Shown: positions 26,972 through 38,188 of the stretch, one piece after another
Layout of the letters: each line of letters begins with the position of its first letter
Position numbering within the stretch: the first letter of the stretch is position 1
Translations under genes and position numbers: made by a program
The notes under the pieces: model-generated
Databases searched by the model: none
What the model saw: the letters and a program-made list of their open reading frames with translations, nothing else
Told to the model about the DNA's origin: nothing
Assembly (NCBI RefSeq): GCF_007859715.1
Contig: NZ_SJPG01000001.1
Span: 2,320,728-2,384,727 of the forward strand
DNA: 64,000 bases
From: Rubinisphaera italica
GTDB lineage: Bacteria; Planctomycetota; Planctomycetia; Planctomycetales; Planctomycetaceae
Direction: 5' to 3'

Positions 26972-27107
26972 TGTCGCGCTTTCGTGGATAAAAATATTCT
27001 GAGAGGATGCAGTGACAATTCTCGATTATTGAATGCAGAAGAACACCGCAATCATTTTATGTGTGAAAAACCGCTCTACGAATTTCTCACTTATAAGCTT
27101 ACAAATT

Positions 27108-27178
27108 AGAACCACGGATGGACACGGATAAGCACAGATAATTGAAATCCGTGTATTTTCGTGTCCATCCGTGGTTCA
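27108..27178. repeat. Family F repeat, full element
   Basis: GAACCACGGATGGACACGG near 27110 pairs with GTGTCCATCCGTGGTTC near 27160-27177, an 18-bp perfect inverted repeat separated by about 30 bp. Between the M28 peptidase stop and the start of the gene at 26971. Confidence 0.85.
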
Positions 27179-27203
27179 TTATTAGGTTGAATAACTTTTG
27201 TTG

Positions 27204-29048
27204 TTACCGAGGTTTATCGAGCTTGATCGTTGTTTCGACAATTTCACCATCGCGTTGTAGACGAACGGAAATTTTATCTCCTGCAGAACTCGAGTCAATC
27301 AGTTTCCAGAAATCTGCCCGGCTACTGATTTGAGTATCTTCCGCAAACACGATGACATCGCCTGCTTGCAGCCCCGCTTCATGAGCCGGGCTGTTTTCGA
27401 TGACATTCAGAATCTGCAGGCCTTTTACTTCTGCATTCAGAGCAGGGGTGATCCCAACGGAAGGTCGACCGCCGGCATGCCGTCCGACCTGAATGTGAGC
27501 TTTGTTTTCAATGTAATCGGGTCGTTCAGAGGCATTCGCCAGATTTAATACCAGCGTTTCCAGCACATTAACGGTGCGACGGATTCCCTGAATGTTAATC
27601 TCGTCGACATCATCTGTCGGACGATGATAATCCTCATGCAGACCTGAAAAGAGATGCAGAATAGGGATCCTTTTTTCAAAGAATGGGGCATGATCACTCG
27701 GTCCGAGGGATTTTTCTTCACGGAAAAAGTTCAATTCGGTTCGTTTCTCAATTTCATCCAGCCACGGTTTCCAGATGTGAGAAGATCCGACGCCGAAGAC
27801 GGTCAACTTTTCATCGGCCATGCGTCCGACCATATCGAGATTGATCATCGCGATCGTATCCTGCAGCGGATAGAGCGGGGCTTGTACATAATGTTTGGAT
27901 CCCAGCAATCCCCGTTCTTCAGCGGCGAACCAGATGAAAACGAGCCTACGGTCCAACTGTCCGGAATATTTAGCGAGCCGTTCAGCTAGCGTCAACAAGG
28001 CGACGCTACCTGAAGCATTGTCGTCTGCTCCATTATGGATGGCATTGGTTCCGGGAGCGAGAGAACCATAAGTCCCCCAGCCGACGTGGTCGTAATGGGC
28101 TCCGATGATAATGGTTTCACGAATGTCGGCATCACGAGGTTCCATCACCGCAATGACGTTTCCGGTTTGCGTATTGGAAAAATCCATGTCGGCTTGGCCA
28201 GTCAGCTTGACGCCTTGCAACTCTTGACTGAGCGGTTTCATGTCCTGATCGATCTGGGCTTCAATCGCTCCCAGTTCCTGACCGATCCCAGCTTGTAAAA
28301 GTCGATTGGCGGCTGAGACGGTGATTTGGAAAACGGGGATTTCCTCAGCCTTGGCCGAACCACCGTAGCCGAATGCAAACAAATCATCGCCTGCTTTGAT
28401 CGTCGAAAGAGGATCGTTTACAAACAATACCGCAATTGCGCCACGTTCTTTGGCGTTTTCTAATTTGGAACGGAGTCCTGCCCGATTGACATCAATAATG
28501 CCCTGTTTATTGACGTAGAGGCTGCCATTTTTTTTCTGTTGGGGCACCCGCCGCATGATTAAAGCGACTTTGCCTTTGAGATCGATTCCTGCGAACTCAT
28601 CAAAATTGTGTTCCGCATCGTCGATGCCGTATCCACAGAATACGACTGGAGCGGTGAAGGCTCCATTGCCGCCGAATGCGCAGACTCGAAAATCTTTATC
28701 GATTTCCAAGTCTCCATTCTCGATTCCGGGAATCTGAAGTTTGTTCTGCTCTCCCAGTTCGGGACGTCCCGCGATAGAAAATTCCTGATAGCCATCCTCT
28801 TCAGCCTGTGGAAAAGTGAAGCCGCTTTTTTTGAGGCGATTACGCAGGAATTCGGAAACTTCCATGAGCTGTTCGGAGCCGGTATCACGTCCTTCCATCG
28901 CATCGGAGGCGAGATAGCTGATGTCCTCAAAAATCTGCTGTTCTTCCTCAATGATTGGGGTTTTATCACGTCGCTCGGCTTGTGCGATCTGCACAGAGAC
29001 CACTATCGTCAAAGCAAGAATGAGCGGAGAATTTTTGGAAATGGTCAT
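27204..29048 (-). CDS. Secreted M28 metallopeptidase with PA and PDZ domains
   Basis: 614 residues with a Sec signal peptide ending around QIAQA-E. Layout: helical start, PA-type insert (about 120-270, GKVALIMRRVP ... ERGAIAVLFVNDP), M28 catalytic domain (about 300-500), C-terminal PDZ (about 520-614, SPAHEAGLQAGDVIV). Zinc ligands: His in GAHYDH, Asp in GADDNASG, EE in AAEERGLLG, Asp in NLDMVGR, His in EDYHRPTDD. Aminopeptidase-like. The BshC-like gene ends 23 bp upstream on the same strand, so the two are probably one transcript. Confidence 0.93.
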   Translation of the reverse strand: MTISKNSPLILALTIVVSVQIAQAERRDKTPIIEEEQQIFEDISYLASDAMEGRDTGSEQLMEVSEFLRNRLKKSGFTFPQAEEDGYQEFSIAGRPELGEQNKLQIPGIENGDLEIDKDFRVCAFGGNGAFTAPVVFCGYGIDDAEHNFDEFAGIDLKGKVALIMRRVPQQKKNGSLYVNKQGIIDVNRAGLRSKLENAKERGAIAVLFVNDPLSTIKAGDDLFAFGYGGSAKAEEIPVFQITVSAANRLLQAGIGQELGAIEAQIDQDMKPLSQELQGVKLTGQADMDFSNTQTGNVIAVMEPRDADIRETIIIGAHYDHVGWGTYGSLAPGTNAIHNGADDNASGSVALLTLAERLAKYSGQLDRRLVFIWFAAEERGLLGSKHYVQAPLYPLQDTIAMINLDMVGRMADEKLTVFGVGSSHIWKPWLDEIEKRTELNFFREEKSLGPSDHAPFFEKRIPILHLFSGLHEDYHRPTDDVDEINIQGIRRTVNVLETLVLNLANASERPDYIENKAHIQVGRHAGGRPSVGITPALNAEVKGLQILNVIENSPAHEAGLQAGDVIVFAEDTQISSRADFWKLIDSSSAGDKISVRLQRDGEIVETTIKLDKPR

Positions 29049-29071
29049 ACGATCTTATACCTTCTGGTCAT

Positions 29072-30733
29072 TTACTGCTCAGTGATCTGGTTGAATTTTT
29101 CCTGCATTTTTTGCAGTGTTTCCAAAGGATATAAACAAAACGGATATTCCCGGTCGGTTGCGACTGCTCTCTGTTTTGCGAGATGTTCGGCCTGTTCGAG
29201 TTGTTTATCCAACTGCTGAATCGGTTCTGAAGCCAGTTTCAGTAACTGCTCACGAATTTCCTCAAAACGATAATAACGTTTTTGATTCTCAGGAGTTCTC
29301 AAGCGACGTTCGCGGCGACTTAAACCCGTCGTGCTCGCCGCTTTTTGCTCGCTGATCAATTCTTGCTTTTCCAGCAGCAAATCGCGAGCGTCACTCTGTT
29401 GTTCTTCCGATAAAATCGTTTCTGGATTCTGTTCTGCTCGTCTCAATTTCTGCTTCAACTCAGAGATTTCGTCTTCTCCAGTCACTGGAACATTCTGCAG
29501 AGGTAGCCAGACGGTTCCCGAGGCTACCTGAAAATGAGGAGGTTTCATCTGGAAATAGAGACGAATAATTTCATCTGTCACTTCATCATATTTCGCACCG
29601 CCGATGCCGTGAATGAACCAGTCCGCCAGAAATAGTCGCATGTATAAAGTTGTGATTAATGCCCGGGTTCGAATCCGAAATCCCTGACTGGAAATCTCCT
29701 GCAGAACGACCTGTAAACTTTCCGAAGTGCAGGTCGATTGAGCAGGTAACTTAAGAGACCAGCCGGCATGATTCGTCAGCGTCCAGTTCTCATTTTGCCA
29801 CAAGAGATACAAACCATGTCGCTGCGGATGCTCTGCTGACCAGATCCAGAACGGAAGTTCGATTTCATGCTCTTTGAGAATCAGATCGGGCATTGGATGC
29901 GAATTGTTTTTTAGGCCGTAACGTTCACGATAACTTGCCAGTGCCTGGTTGTAAGCCGAGCAAAACTTGCGGGCATCGCAAATGATGTGTGCCAGAAAAC
30001 TGTGAAATGAATCCGTTTCCGCCAGGTCCGTCAGGCGAAGTTCCTGATTCGAAATCCCAAGTTCTCGCTCAACGCTTTGACGCCCGGCGATCAGTCCATC
30101 GACGATATCACCTGACGATTTCACATGTTTCGAGACGGATTGCCAATAAGCATCTACCACATTTGGCTGCTTCAATGGGCTCAGTCGTGCTTGAACACGT
30201 TCAGGAAAAGAATCGAATAACTGACGATTCCGGATACCTATTTCCTGCCAGGGAATTCCAATCGGCCAGTTATCAACCACGATCTGCTGTTTTGTCAAAC
30301 TTTCGTTTTTCTCAGTGGGAATGGAGATCCTTCGCGATTTCACCGTGTCCGAATCGATCGTAACATGCATGCCGACTCCGCCCACGAGTTTGGCGACATA
30401 ATCGACCAGCATGTTTTTGATTAGCACGCCGGGATGAATCAACTCGGGTTGATGACCGGTGAGAATCCAGAGTTTTGAAATCAAAGAGCCATGATCAGCA
30501 CAATGACAGGATTTTCGTTCGACAAGTTCTCTACGCGCCTCAGTCCGCCACTGGCTGAGAGTTTTTTCCCAGATTTGAACATCTGGATTATTAAGCAGAC
30601 TTTGATTTTCGGAGATCAAATTGGGTGTGAAAGACAATGCAGGCTCAATCAAAAATTGCCCATCACCTCGCGGCACACGATAATGTGTGGTCGATACTTC
30701 TGCTTCGGAATTCTGTAGAACCGCGTCTGTCAT
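29072..30733 (-). CDS. Conserved protein, possibly BshC-like
   Basis: 553 residues, no signal peptide. The core motif TGHQPELIHPGVLIKN near residue 92 resembles the TGQQAGL...K segment of BshC, the enzyme that adds cysteine to glucosaminyl-malate in bacillithiol synthesis; VTIDSDT further on sits where BshC has its acidic/His stretch. Also like BshC, the end has a long helical hairpin (about 410-530) and a EYPFCLYPLETL closing segment. A true BshC function is an inference; neither BshA nor BshB is visible here. GTG at 30736 is an alternative start. Co-transcribed with the M28 peptidase (23-bp gap). Confidence 0.6.
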   Translation of the reverse strand: MTDAVLQNSEAEVSTTHYRVPRGDGQFLIEPALSFTPNLISENQSLLNNPDVQIWEKTLSQWRTEARRELVERKSCHCADHGSLISKLWILTGHQPELIHPGVLIKNMLVDYVAKLVGGVGMHVTIDSDTVKSRRISIPTEKNESLTKQQIVVDNWPIGIPWQEIGIRNRQLFDSFPERVQARLSPLKQPNVVDAYWQSVSKHVKSSGDIVDGLIAGRQSVERELGISNQELRLTDLAETDSFHSFLAHIICDARKFCSAYNQALASYRERYGLKNNSHPMPDLILKEHEIELPFWIWSAEHPQRHGLYLLWQNENWTLTNHAGWSLKLPAQSTCTSESLQVVLQEISSQGFRIRTRALITTLYMRLFLADWFIHGIGGAKYDEVTDEIIRLYFQMKPPHFQVASGTVWLPLQNVPVTGEDEISELKQKLRRAEQNPETILSEEQQSDARDLLLEKQELISEQKAASTTGLSRRERRLRTPENQKRYYRFEEIREQLLKLASEPIQQLDKQLEQAEHLAKQRAVATDREYPFCLYPLETLQKMQEKFNQITEQ

Positions 30734-30775
30734 CACGTTGGAGCGTTCCCAGTCTTCCGAATATTAAAATCGATC

Positions 30776-30842
30776 GTAGGTCAGGCACTGCCTGACTTGA
30801 TTAACAATTGTTGTCGAAGTTCGTCAGGCAGTGCCTGACCTA
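30776..30842. repeat. Inverted-repeat family A, full element
   Basis: GTAGGTCAGGCACTGCCTGA(C) and its inverse GTCAGGCAGTGCCTGACCTA with a 26-bp spacer. Lies 40 bp ahead of the BshC-like gene and 3 bp past the GT2 stop codon. Each arm also carries a self-complementary core. Confidence 0.9.
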
Positions 30843-30845
30843 TAT

Positions 30846-31604
30846 TTATTCTAGTGATGTTCCCTGCAGAACAGGGAGTTGACCACATTTGCCTTTCAGG
30901 CGATCCAACTCTCGCGAAATGATATCCTGATAATGAGCCATCCGACGTTTGGAATCATCCAGTGAGCCTCCGAAAGATCGTTCCTCTTCCAGATAAATTC
31001 TCGGGACGGCAAACTCTTCGATTTTCAAGTTCTGACAAGCCGCCTGAATCCAAAGTTGTAACGGCATCGCGTAGCCGGTTTCCGTCAGATTCAGTTTGGC
31101 CAATGCCTCCGTGCGATAGGCTTTGAAGCCGCAGAAGGTGTCGGTCAGTTCCAGGCCAAGTTGTTCATTCAACTGAGCCGTAATGGAACGATTGATCTGA
31201 CGCCGATCTTCCGGGGCGGCAACATCACCCGCGAACGTATCAAGGTACCGACTTCCGGAAACAATGTCGATGGGTGCAAACTCATTGCGGAATAAGGCTT
31301 CGATCATTTCGGGAATTAACTTCGGCTGATGCTGGCCGTCGCAATCGATGGAAATAATTGCATCGATCCCTTTTTCGACAGCAAAATCGAATGCGGAAAT
31401 TAACGCGGCTCCATAACCCCGGTTTTCAGGATGACAAATCAGAGTGATGTCGTCTCTCTCCTGAAGATATTCCCGCGTTCCGTCTGTCGAACCGTCGTCC
31501 ACAACCAATATGTTTTCAGCGTATTGAGAAACTTCATCCAGAACTTCCCGAACGTGAGAAATTTCGTTGTAGACAGGGAGGGTGACATACCAGTTTGACA
31601 TCAT
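30846..31604 (-). CDS. Glycosyltransferase family 2 (dolichyl-phosphate-mannose-synthase-like)
   Basis: 252 residues. Inverting GT-A fold: N-terminal VTLPVYNEISHVREVL, ILVVDDGSTDGTREYL with the nucleotide-sugar binding DD, and the DxD-type SIDCDGQHQP. C-terminal acceptor part with FCGFKAYRTEAL. No membrane helix. Probably transfers a sugar to polyprenyl or glycan acceptors. Start placed at ATG 31604 (or 31601); the frame continues to 31643 but homology begins here. A family A repeat follows the stop and a family C repeat lies upstream. Confidence 0.9.
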   Translation of the reverse strand: MMSNWYVTLPVYNEISHVREVLDEVSQYAENILVVDDGSTDGTREYLQERDDITLICHPENRGYGAALISAFDFAVEKGIDAIISIDCDGQHQPKLIPEMIEALFRNEFAPIDIVSGSRYLDTFAGDVAAPEDRRQINRSITAQLNEQLGLELTDTFCGFKAYRTEALAKLNLTETGYAMPLQLWIQAACQNLKIEEFAVPRIYLEEERSFGGSLDDSKRRMAHYQDIISRELDRLKGKCGQLPVLQGTSLE

Positions 31605-31680
31605 GGGTTCCAATCTGTGGAGAGTCTTTCGCCGACACTTCAAGTGAAATAATTGAAATCCGATATGATCATAAATGAGC

Positions 31681-31763
31681 GGGTGGCGGGGGCGCCCCGC
31701 TTCAGCGGAAGCCCCCGGAACTAAAATTTCGGGGGCTTCTCTTCGAGAGCGCCCCCGCCACCC
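31681..31763. repeat. Inverted-repeat family C, full element
   Basis: GGGTGGCGGGGGCGCCCCGC at one end and, inverted, GAGAGCGCCCCCGCCACCC at the other. The arm 31728-31763 is identical, inverted, over 36 bp to 61396-61431. GC-rich and strongly hairpin-forming. Confidence 0.9.
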
Positions 31764-31834
31764 AAGTCGAATTTCAAATCACTCATGCGACGGTTTTTCT
31801 CGAGTGTTTCATTCTAGACCGGATCAAACCTGAG

Positions 31835-32992
31835 TCAAACTGCTTCGAAATCAATTTCGTCTGAATTATTGTCCAGTTGTGAGAGTGTGGCTTTCAACTG
31901 ATTCAAAACAATTTCTTCCTGCTCAATACAAAGTTGACTCTGTAAAATCGCTATCGTTTCAGCATTTTCCAACTTTCCTAATGCCCAGACAACCGCTTCG
32001 CGTACCAGTGGAGACTCATCCTGCAACGCATCGACGAGATGCTGGACAGTTTCGCGAGAGCCAGAATTGCCAATAACGACAGCCGCATTGCGAGCCAGGG
32101 CATTGCGTCCGGTCCGCTCCAGAGGTGTGCCTCGGAACTTGGTTTTGAAGGTTTCAGGCGTCATCGCGAGAAATTCGATAGCATCCGGCAGGTTGACTTG
32201 AGGCTCAAACTTTTCTTCCCGAGTCTGCGGAGCTTTTCGATTCCAGGGGCAGACTTCCTGACAGATATCGCAGCCAAACATCCAGTCTTTCAGACCGGGG
32301 CGAATCTCTTCGGGTATCGATTGATCTCGCATTTCGATGGTGTAATAGGAAATACATTTCGTCGCATTGAGCACGTAAGGCTGGACAAAGGCATCTGTCG
32401 GGCAGGCGTCAAGACACCTCGTGCAGGTACCGCAATGAGAGGAGTTGTGAGGCTCATCGGGCGTCAATTCGACATCCGTCAGCAATGCTCCCAGGAAAAA
32501 GTAACTGCCAATCGATTTGTTGAGTAGCATTGTATTTTTGCCGAACCAACCCAGACCGGCCTGCTGAGCAAAATCTCGCTCGAGTAATGGCGTTGTGTCA
32601 ACCACTGCCCGCGTTTTGCTTTCAGGGACCGCTTTATGAATTCTTTGAGCGAGAGTCTTTAATGAAACCTTCATCACATCGTGATAATCTTTTTCCCCTC
32701 GGGCATAGCGGGCGATTTGACCAATCCTGATTTCTTCCTGTTCAACATTTCGCTGCGGGTCATAGCACATGGCCGTCATAATCACGCTGCGGACAACCGG
32801 AAGAATATGGCGAGGATGTTGATAGGCTTCCCGTCGACCGGGGATGTATTTCATGTCTCCGGCATAACCAGCTTCCACCCACGATTCAAAATGAGGCAAA
32901 CTGACAGGAGAAACCGCCGGGGCAATTCCCACAAGCTCAAACCCGAGTTCCCGAGCCGACTCTTTGATGTGATCTGTCAGGTTTGCAGGCAT
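31835..32992 (-). CDS. queG: Epoxyqueuosine reductase QueG
   Basis: Last step of queuosine synthesis in tRNA: reduces epoxyqueuosine using cobalamin and two [4Fe-4S] clusters. 385 residues from ATG 32992. Cluster cysteines are in HCGTCTRCLDACPTDAF and CDICQEVCPWNRKAP. The C-terminal part (about 290-370) holds HEAT-like repeats (VREAVVWALGKLENAET), as in other bacterial QueG. The frame is open to ATG 33028, but the residues added have no family support. Stands alone; convergent with no gene nearby. Confidence 0.95.
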   Translation of the reverse strand: MPANLTDHIKESARELGFELVGIAPAVSPVSLPHFESWVEAGYAGDMKYIPGRREAYQHPRHILPVVRSVIMTAMCYDPQRNVEQEEIRIGQIARYARGEKDYHDVMKVSLKTLAQRIHKAVPESKTRAVVDTTPLLERDFAQQAGLGWFGKNTMLLNKSIGSYFFLGALLTDVELTPDEPHNSSHCGTCTRCLDACPTDAFVQPYVLNATKCISYYTIEMRDQSIPEEIRPGLKDWMFGCDICQEVCPWNRKAPQTREEKFEPQVNLPDAIEFLAMTPETFKTKFRGTPLERTGRNALARNAAVVIGNSGSRETVQHLVDALQDESPLVREAVVWALGKLENAETIAILQSQLCIEQEEIVLNQLKATLSQLDNNSDEIDFEAV

Positions 32993-33162
32993 GGATTTGA
33001 ATAGGAGCGTTCTAATAAGAGGCATCACAGAATTATTTTAAGACGTATTTCTGCAATGGTGACATTGCATTTTCCACATCGTTTTTGCATATCATACTGG
33101 TTCTGATTTTCAGAAGCATTCATGAAATTGAGCATTCAGACTTTTAGATTAAAGTGAAACCC

Positions 33163-34548
33163 ATGTCCCAAACCAACCGACGCCAATTTTTGAAACACTC
33201 ACTGGCTTCAGCCAGCGGGATTTCACTTGCTCAAATGTTTTCCTGCTTCGGCTTTGCCGCTCAAAAAAATCAGGCTCGTATCGATAGTTCATTACAGCCC
33301 GTTACAGATGATTTTACAGGTTTGCCTTTGCTCAAGCTGCCGGAAGGTTTTACGTATCGTTCCTTCGGGTGGACTGGTGAGAAGATGTCCGATGGCATTA
33401 AAACCCCCGGCGCTCATGATGGTATGGCTGTTGTGAAGGAAGATGAGTCGACAATCACACTGATTCGTAATCATGAACTCAGTTACAGTGGAAAAGCATT
33501 CGGAAACCCTGAATATGCCTATGATGCTCAGGGACCTGCAGGCTGTACGACGCTTGTTGTTGATCGCAAGTCCGGCGAATTACTCAAAAGTTATGTCAGT
33601 TTATCGGGAACTTCCCGCAATTGCGCAGGTGGCCCAACCCCGTGGGGAACCTGGCTCACGTGCGAAGAAACTATTTCGTCACCCCAAGATTTATTCGTTG
33701 CTCCACGGATCAATACATTTCAACAGACTCACGGCTGGGTTTTCGAAGCCAATCCAGATCAGAATTCCCGCCCTGAACCGATCAAAGACATGGGGTGCTT
33801 CTGGCATGAAGCAGTAGCCGTCGATGCGAAGACGGGAATCGTTTATCTGACCGAAGATCGAAAAACTGGCGGGTTTTATCGATACCTTCCTTCAACACCA
33901 GGAAAATTGGCTGAGGGTGGGGAACTGCAAATGCTCTCCCTGACTGCTCATCCTGACTTTGATGCCAATCAGGTTGATGGACAAATATTTGATACGTCCT
34001 GGGTCACAATCGATAAGCCTCATCAGGGACATTCTCCTGGAACAAGAGACACTCTGGGAGTCTATAAGCAGGGAACCGCCCAGAAAGCGGTAACATTTGA
34101 TCGCGTCGAAGGTTGCTTCATTCAAGAACGAGCCGTTTATTTCAGCTGTACAGAAGGTGGACGCGAGGGATGCGGCCAAATCTGGCGATATTTGCCTGAT
34201 GAAGAACAACTCGAATTGGTTTATGAGTCGAAGGATCCCAAAATATTGAATATGCCTGATAATATTGCGGTTCATCCAAACGGAGCTGTCGCAATTTGTG
34301 AGGACAGCAATGCAAAACTCCAGAGGATGCATTTTTTGACGAAGCAGGGCCAGCTTAAGCGTTTTGCGGACAATAATATGATTCTCAACGGCGAGCACAT
34401 GGGTCTGAAGAAAGATTATCGTAAACAGGAGTGGGCCGGAGCGACCTTCAGTGCAGATGGCCAAATCATGTTCGTAAACATTCAAACTCCCGGCGTGACT
34501 TTTGCAATTCGAGGGCCGTGGCAGGACTGGTTAAATAGTGTCTCTTGA
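33163..34548 (+). CDS. Secreted PhoX-family (DUF839) phosphatase-like protein
   Basis: 461 residues from ATG 33163 (a GTG at 33154 is an alternative). N-terminal twin-arginine signal (TNRRQFLKHSLASASG) points to Tat export. The body is a six-bladed beta-propeller of PhoX type: VRNHE-like IRNHELSYSG, GCTTLVVDRKSG, and the family acidic/Arg site segments NCAGGPTPWGTW and CEETISSPQD. Bacterial PhoX are Ca/Fe-dependent alkaline phosphatases. Whether all active-site residues are retained cannot be settled by eye. Divergent from queG. Confidence 0.85.
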   Translation: MSQTNRRQFLKHSLASASGISLAQMFSCFGFAAQKNQARIDSSLQPVTDDFTGLPLLKLPEGFTYRSFGWTGEKMSDGIKTPGAHDGMAVVKEDESTITLIRNHELSYSGKAFGNPEYAYDAQGPAGCTTLVVDRKSGELLKSYVSLSGTSRNCAGGPTPWGTWLTCEETISSPQDLFVAPRINTFQQTHGWVFEANPDQNSRPEPIKDMGCFWHEAVAVDAKTGIVYLTEDRKTGGFYRYLPSTPGKLAEGGELQMLSLTAHPDFDANQVDGQIFDTSWVTIDKPHQGHSPGTRDTLGVYKQGTAQKAVTFDRVEGCFIQERAVYFSCTEGGREGCGQIWRYLPDEEQLELVYESKDPKILNMPDNIAVHPNGAVAICEDSNAKLQRMHFLTKQGQLKRFADNNMILNGEHMGLKKDYRKQEWAGATFSADGQIMFVNIQTPGVTFAIRGPWQDWLNSVS

Positions 34549-34712
34549 ATCTGCGTCAATTCGGCTCGATTGCTTTCCGGCTGTTCAATAACTACCGTGC
34601 ATAATGATCTGATGATCGTGAAGATGGTTTGCGCACATTTTGAACGGAGTTTCTGTTAAAATGTGTGCCTTAACATAATAAATATTATTTTGCAGGATTG
34701 TGGCAGCAGGCG

Positions 34713-35561
34713 ATGGCAGACGAAGAAAAGATTTTGATCCAAGTGGGGCACAGCCCCGATCCCGATGATGCATTCATGTTCCACGCGTTGGCAAACGATA
34801 AAATCGACACGGGTCGATATCGTTTCACACATGAATTGCAGGATATCGAAACGCTCAATCAGCGAGCGTTCAAAGGTGAACTCGAACTGACAGCGGTCAG
34901 TTTGCATGGCTACGCTTATTTAACAGATCAATATGCCCTGTGTGCCTGCGGGGCCAGTATGGGCGATAAATATGGTCCCATGGTTGTCGCCCGAGAAAAA
35001 ATGGCGATTGAAGATCTGAAGGGCAAAACAATTGCCATCCCCGGAAAACTGACCACCGCATTTCTGGCACTGCAATTGATTCTCGGCAGCGAAGCGACTT
35101 ACGTCGAACACGAATTTGATCAGATTTTGAATCTGGTCGAGCGTGGCGAAGTCGATGCTGGATTAATCATTCATGAAGGTCAATTGACCTACGGAACTCA
35201 GGGACTTTCTTTGATTGTCGACGTTGGACAATGGTGGTACGAAGATACCGGCCTGCCACTTCCACTTGGCGCGAACGCAATCCGCCGCGATTTAGGTCGC
35301 GAAGTGATGGAAGAAGTGACCGCCTATTTGAAGCAGAGCATTCAGTACGGTCTCGACCATCGAAAAGATGCTCTCGAACACGCGATGAAATACGGACGTG
35401 ATCTCGATACTCAGTTGACTGATAAATTCGTCGGCATGTACGTCAATGACTGGACTCTCGACTTCGGCGATGTCGGCCGGGAAGCAGTCAAGGTGTTGCT
35501 GAATCGTGGTTACGATCAAGGTATCATCAGCAAAAAAGTCGAACTCGACTTTATCGGCTAG
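34713..35561 (+). CDS. mqnD: 1,4-dihydroxy-6-naphthoate synthase MqnD (futalosine pathway)
   Basis: Converts cyclic de-hypoxanthine futalosine to 1,4-dihydroxy-6-naphthoate on the route to menaquinone. 282 residues; periplasmic-binding-protein-type fold. The signature GHSPDPDDAFMFHAL near the N-terminus and LKGKTIAIPGKLTTAFLAL are typical of MqnD rather than MqnA. ATG 34713 is preceded by AGG; TTG 34698 also fits. Its presence indicates that this organism makes menaquinone by the futalosine, not the MenF-MenD, route. Followed by a family G repeat. Confidence 0.92.
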   Translation: MADEEKILIQVGHSPDPDDAFMFHALANDKIDTGRYRFTHELQDIETLNQRAFKGELELTAVSLHGYAYLTDQYALCACGASMGDKYGPMVVAREKMAIEDLKGKTIAIPGKLTTAFLALQLILGSEATYVEHEFDQILNLVERGEVDAGLIIHEGQLTYGTQGLSLIVDVGQWWYEDTGLPLPLGANAIRRDLGREVMEEVTAYLKQSIQYGLDHRKDALEHAMKYGRDLDTQLTDKFVGMYVNDWTLDFGDVGREAVKVLLNRGYDQGIISKKVELDFIG

Positions 35562-35570
35562 ATTGCACAA

Positions 35571-35640
35571 TGTAGGGTGCGTCTTGACGCACCGTGCTGC
35601 AGATGTGGAGATTTCATAGTGCGACAAGACGCACTCTACA
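35571..35640. repeat. Inverted-repeat family G, full element
   Basis: TGTAGGGTGCGTCTTGACGC(ACC) at one end and GTGCGACAAGACGCACTCTACA-type arm at the other, about 25 bp apart. 10 bp behind the mqnD stop codon. Only copy in the window. Confidence 0.85.
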
Positions 35641-35709
35641 AAATGGCTATATCTGTCTCCAAAATATTTTTTGAACGAAGCGTTTATCTCGAAAGTGAAC
35701 CGGCATCTC

Positions 35710-36501
35710 ATGGCGAATTCAGCAGAGTATCTTCAACAACTCTTTGGGCTTCAGGGCAAAACGGCCGTCGTGATTGGCGGCACCGGAGTGCTGGGGGGAG
35801 CCATTTGCGATTGTCTGGCTTCCGCTGGAGCTTATGTTGTCGTTGCTGGGCGTTCTGCTGAATCGGGAGCAAATCGAGTTAAAGAAATTGAATCCGCAGG
35901 TGGATCTGCAGAGTTCATTGCCGCAGATGTCACCTCCGCAGATGATATTCAGTCTTTGCTGGATCAATGCGTTTCATCCGGTCACATTCCCGATATCCTT
36001 GTGAACGGGGCAGGCGTAAATGCGGCGACTCCATTTCTCGAAATCACTCAGGAAGAGTGGGATCGCATTTTTAATATCAATCTGGGATCGGTACGAACTG
36101 CTTGTCAGATATTTGCGAAGTATTGGCTCAATGAAAAACGACAGGGATCGATCATTAACATCGCTTCGATGTCTGCAATCGTCCCGCTTTCTCGTGTCTT
36201 CACATACTCGGCTTCGAAAGCAGCGGTGTTGAATCTGACGAAAAACCTGGCTCGGGAATGGGCAGAAGATGGAATTCGCGTGAACGCTTTATCCCCTGGA
36301 TTTTTTCCAGCAGAACAGAATCGCAAAGTTCTCACACCCGAACGTGTCGAGTCGATTATGAAGCACACACCAGCGAATCGGTTTGGAGAAGCACACGAAT
36401 TGGCAGGAGCCGTTCTGCTGCTTGCATCCGATGTTGCGGGCAGCTTTATCACAGGTGATAATCTGGCTGTTGACGGAGGATTCTCCTCGATGACGATCTG
36501 A
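35710..36501 (+). CDS. Short-chain dehydrogenase/reductase (SDR)
   Basis: 263 residues, classical SDR. Cofactor motif [15 protein letters not shown] near the N-terminus, [12 protein letters not shown], catalytic triad Ser in IINIASMSA, Tyr-x3-Lys in YSASKAA, and C-terminal DGGF. The TGxxxGxG variant GGTGVLGG binds NAD(P). Substrate not predictable; resembles sugar-acid or polyol oxidoreductases. Start at ATG 35710; an in-frame TTG at 35671 is possible but adds no conserved residues. 43 bp ahead of nadB, so perhaps co-transcribed. Confidence 0.9.
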   Translation: MANSAEYLQQLFGLQGKTAVVIGGTGVLGGAICDCLASAGAYVVVAGRSAESGANRVKEIESAGGSAEFIAADVTSADDIQSLLDQCVSSGHIPDILVNGAGVNAATPFLEITQEEWDRIFNINLGSVRTACQIFAKYWLNEKRQGSIINIASMSAIVPLSRVFTYSASKAAVLNLTKNLAREWAEDGIRVNALSPGFFPAEQNRKVLTPERVESIMKHTPANRFGEAHELAGAVLLLASDVAGSFITGDNLAVDGGFSSMTI

Positions 36502-36544
36502 TGTTAAAATCAGATTCTTTTAGTAATTCTCCCGGACTAGCCGA

Positions 36545-38173
<1,629 letters not shown>

Positions 38174-38188
<15 letters not shown>

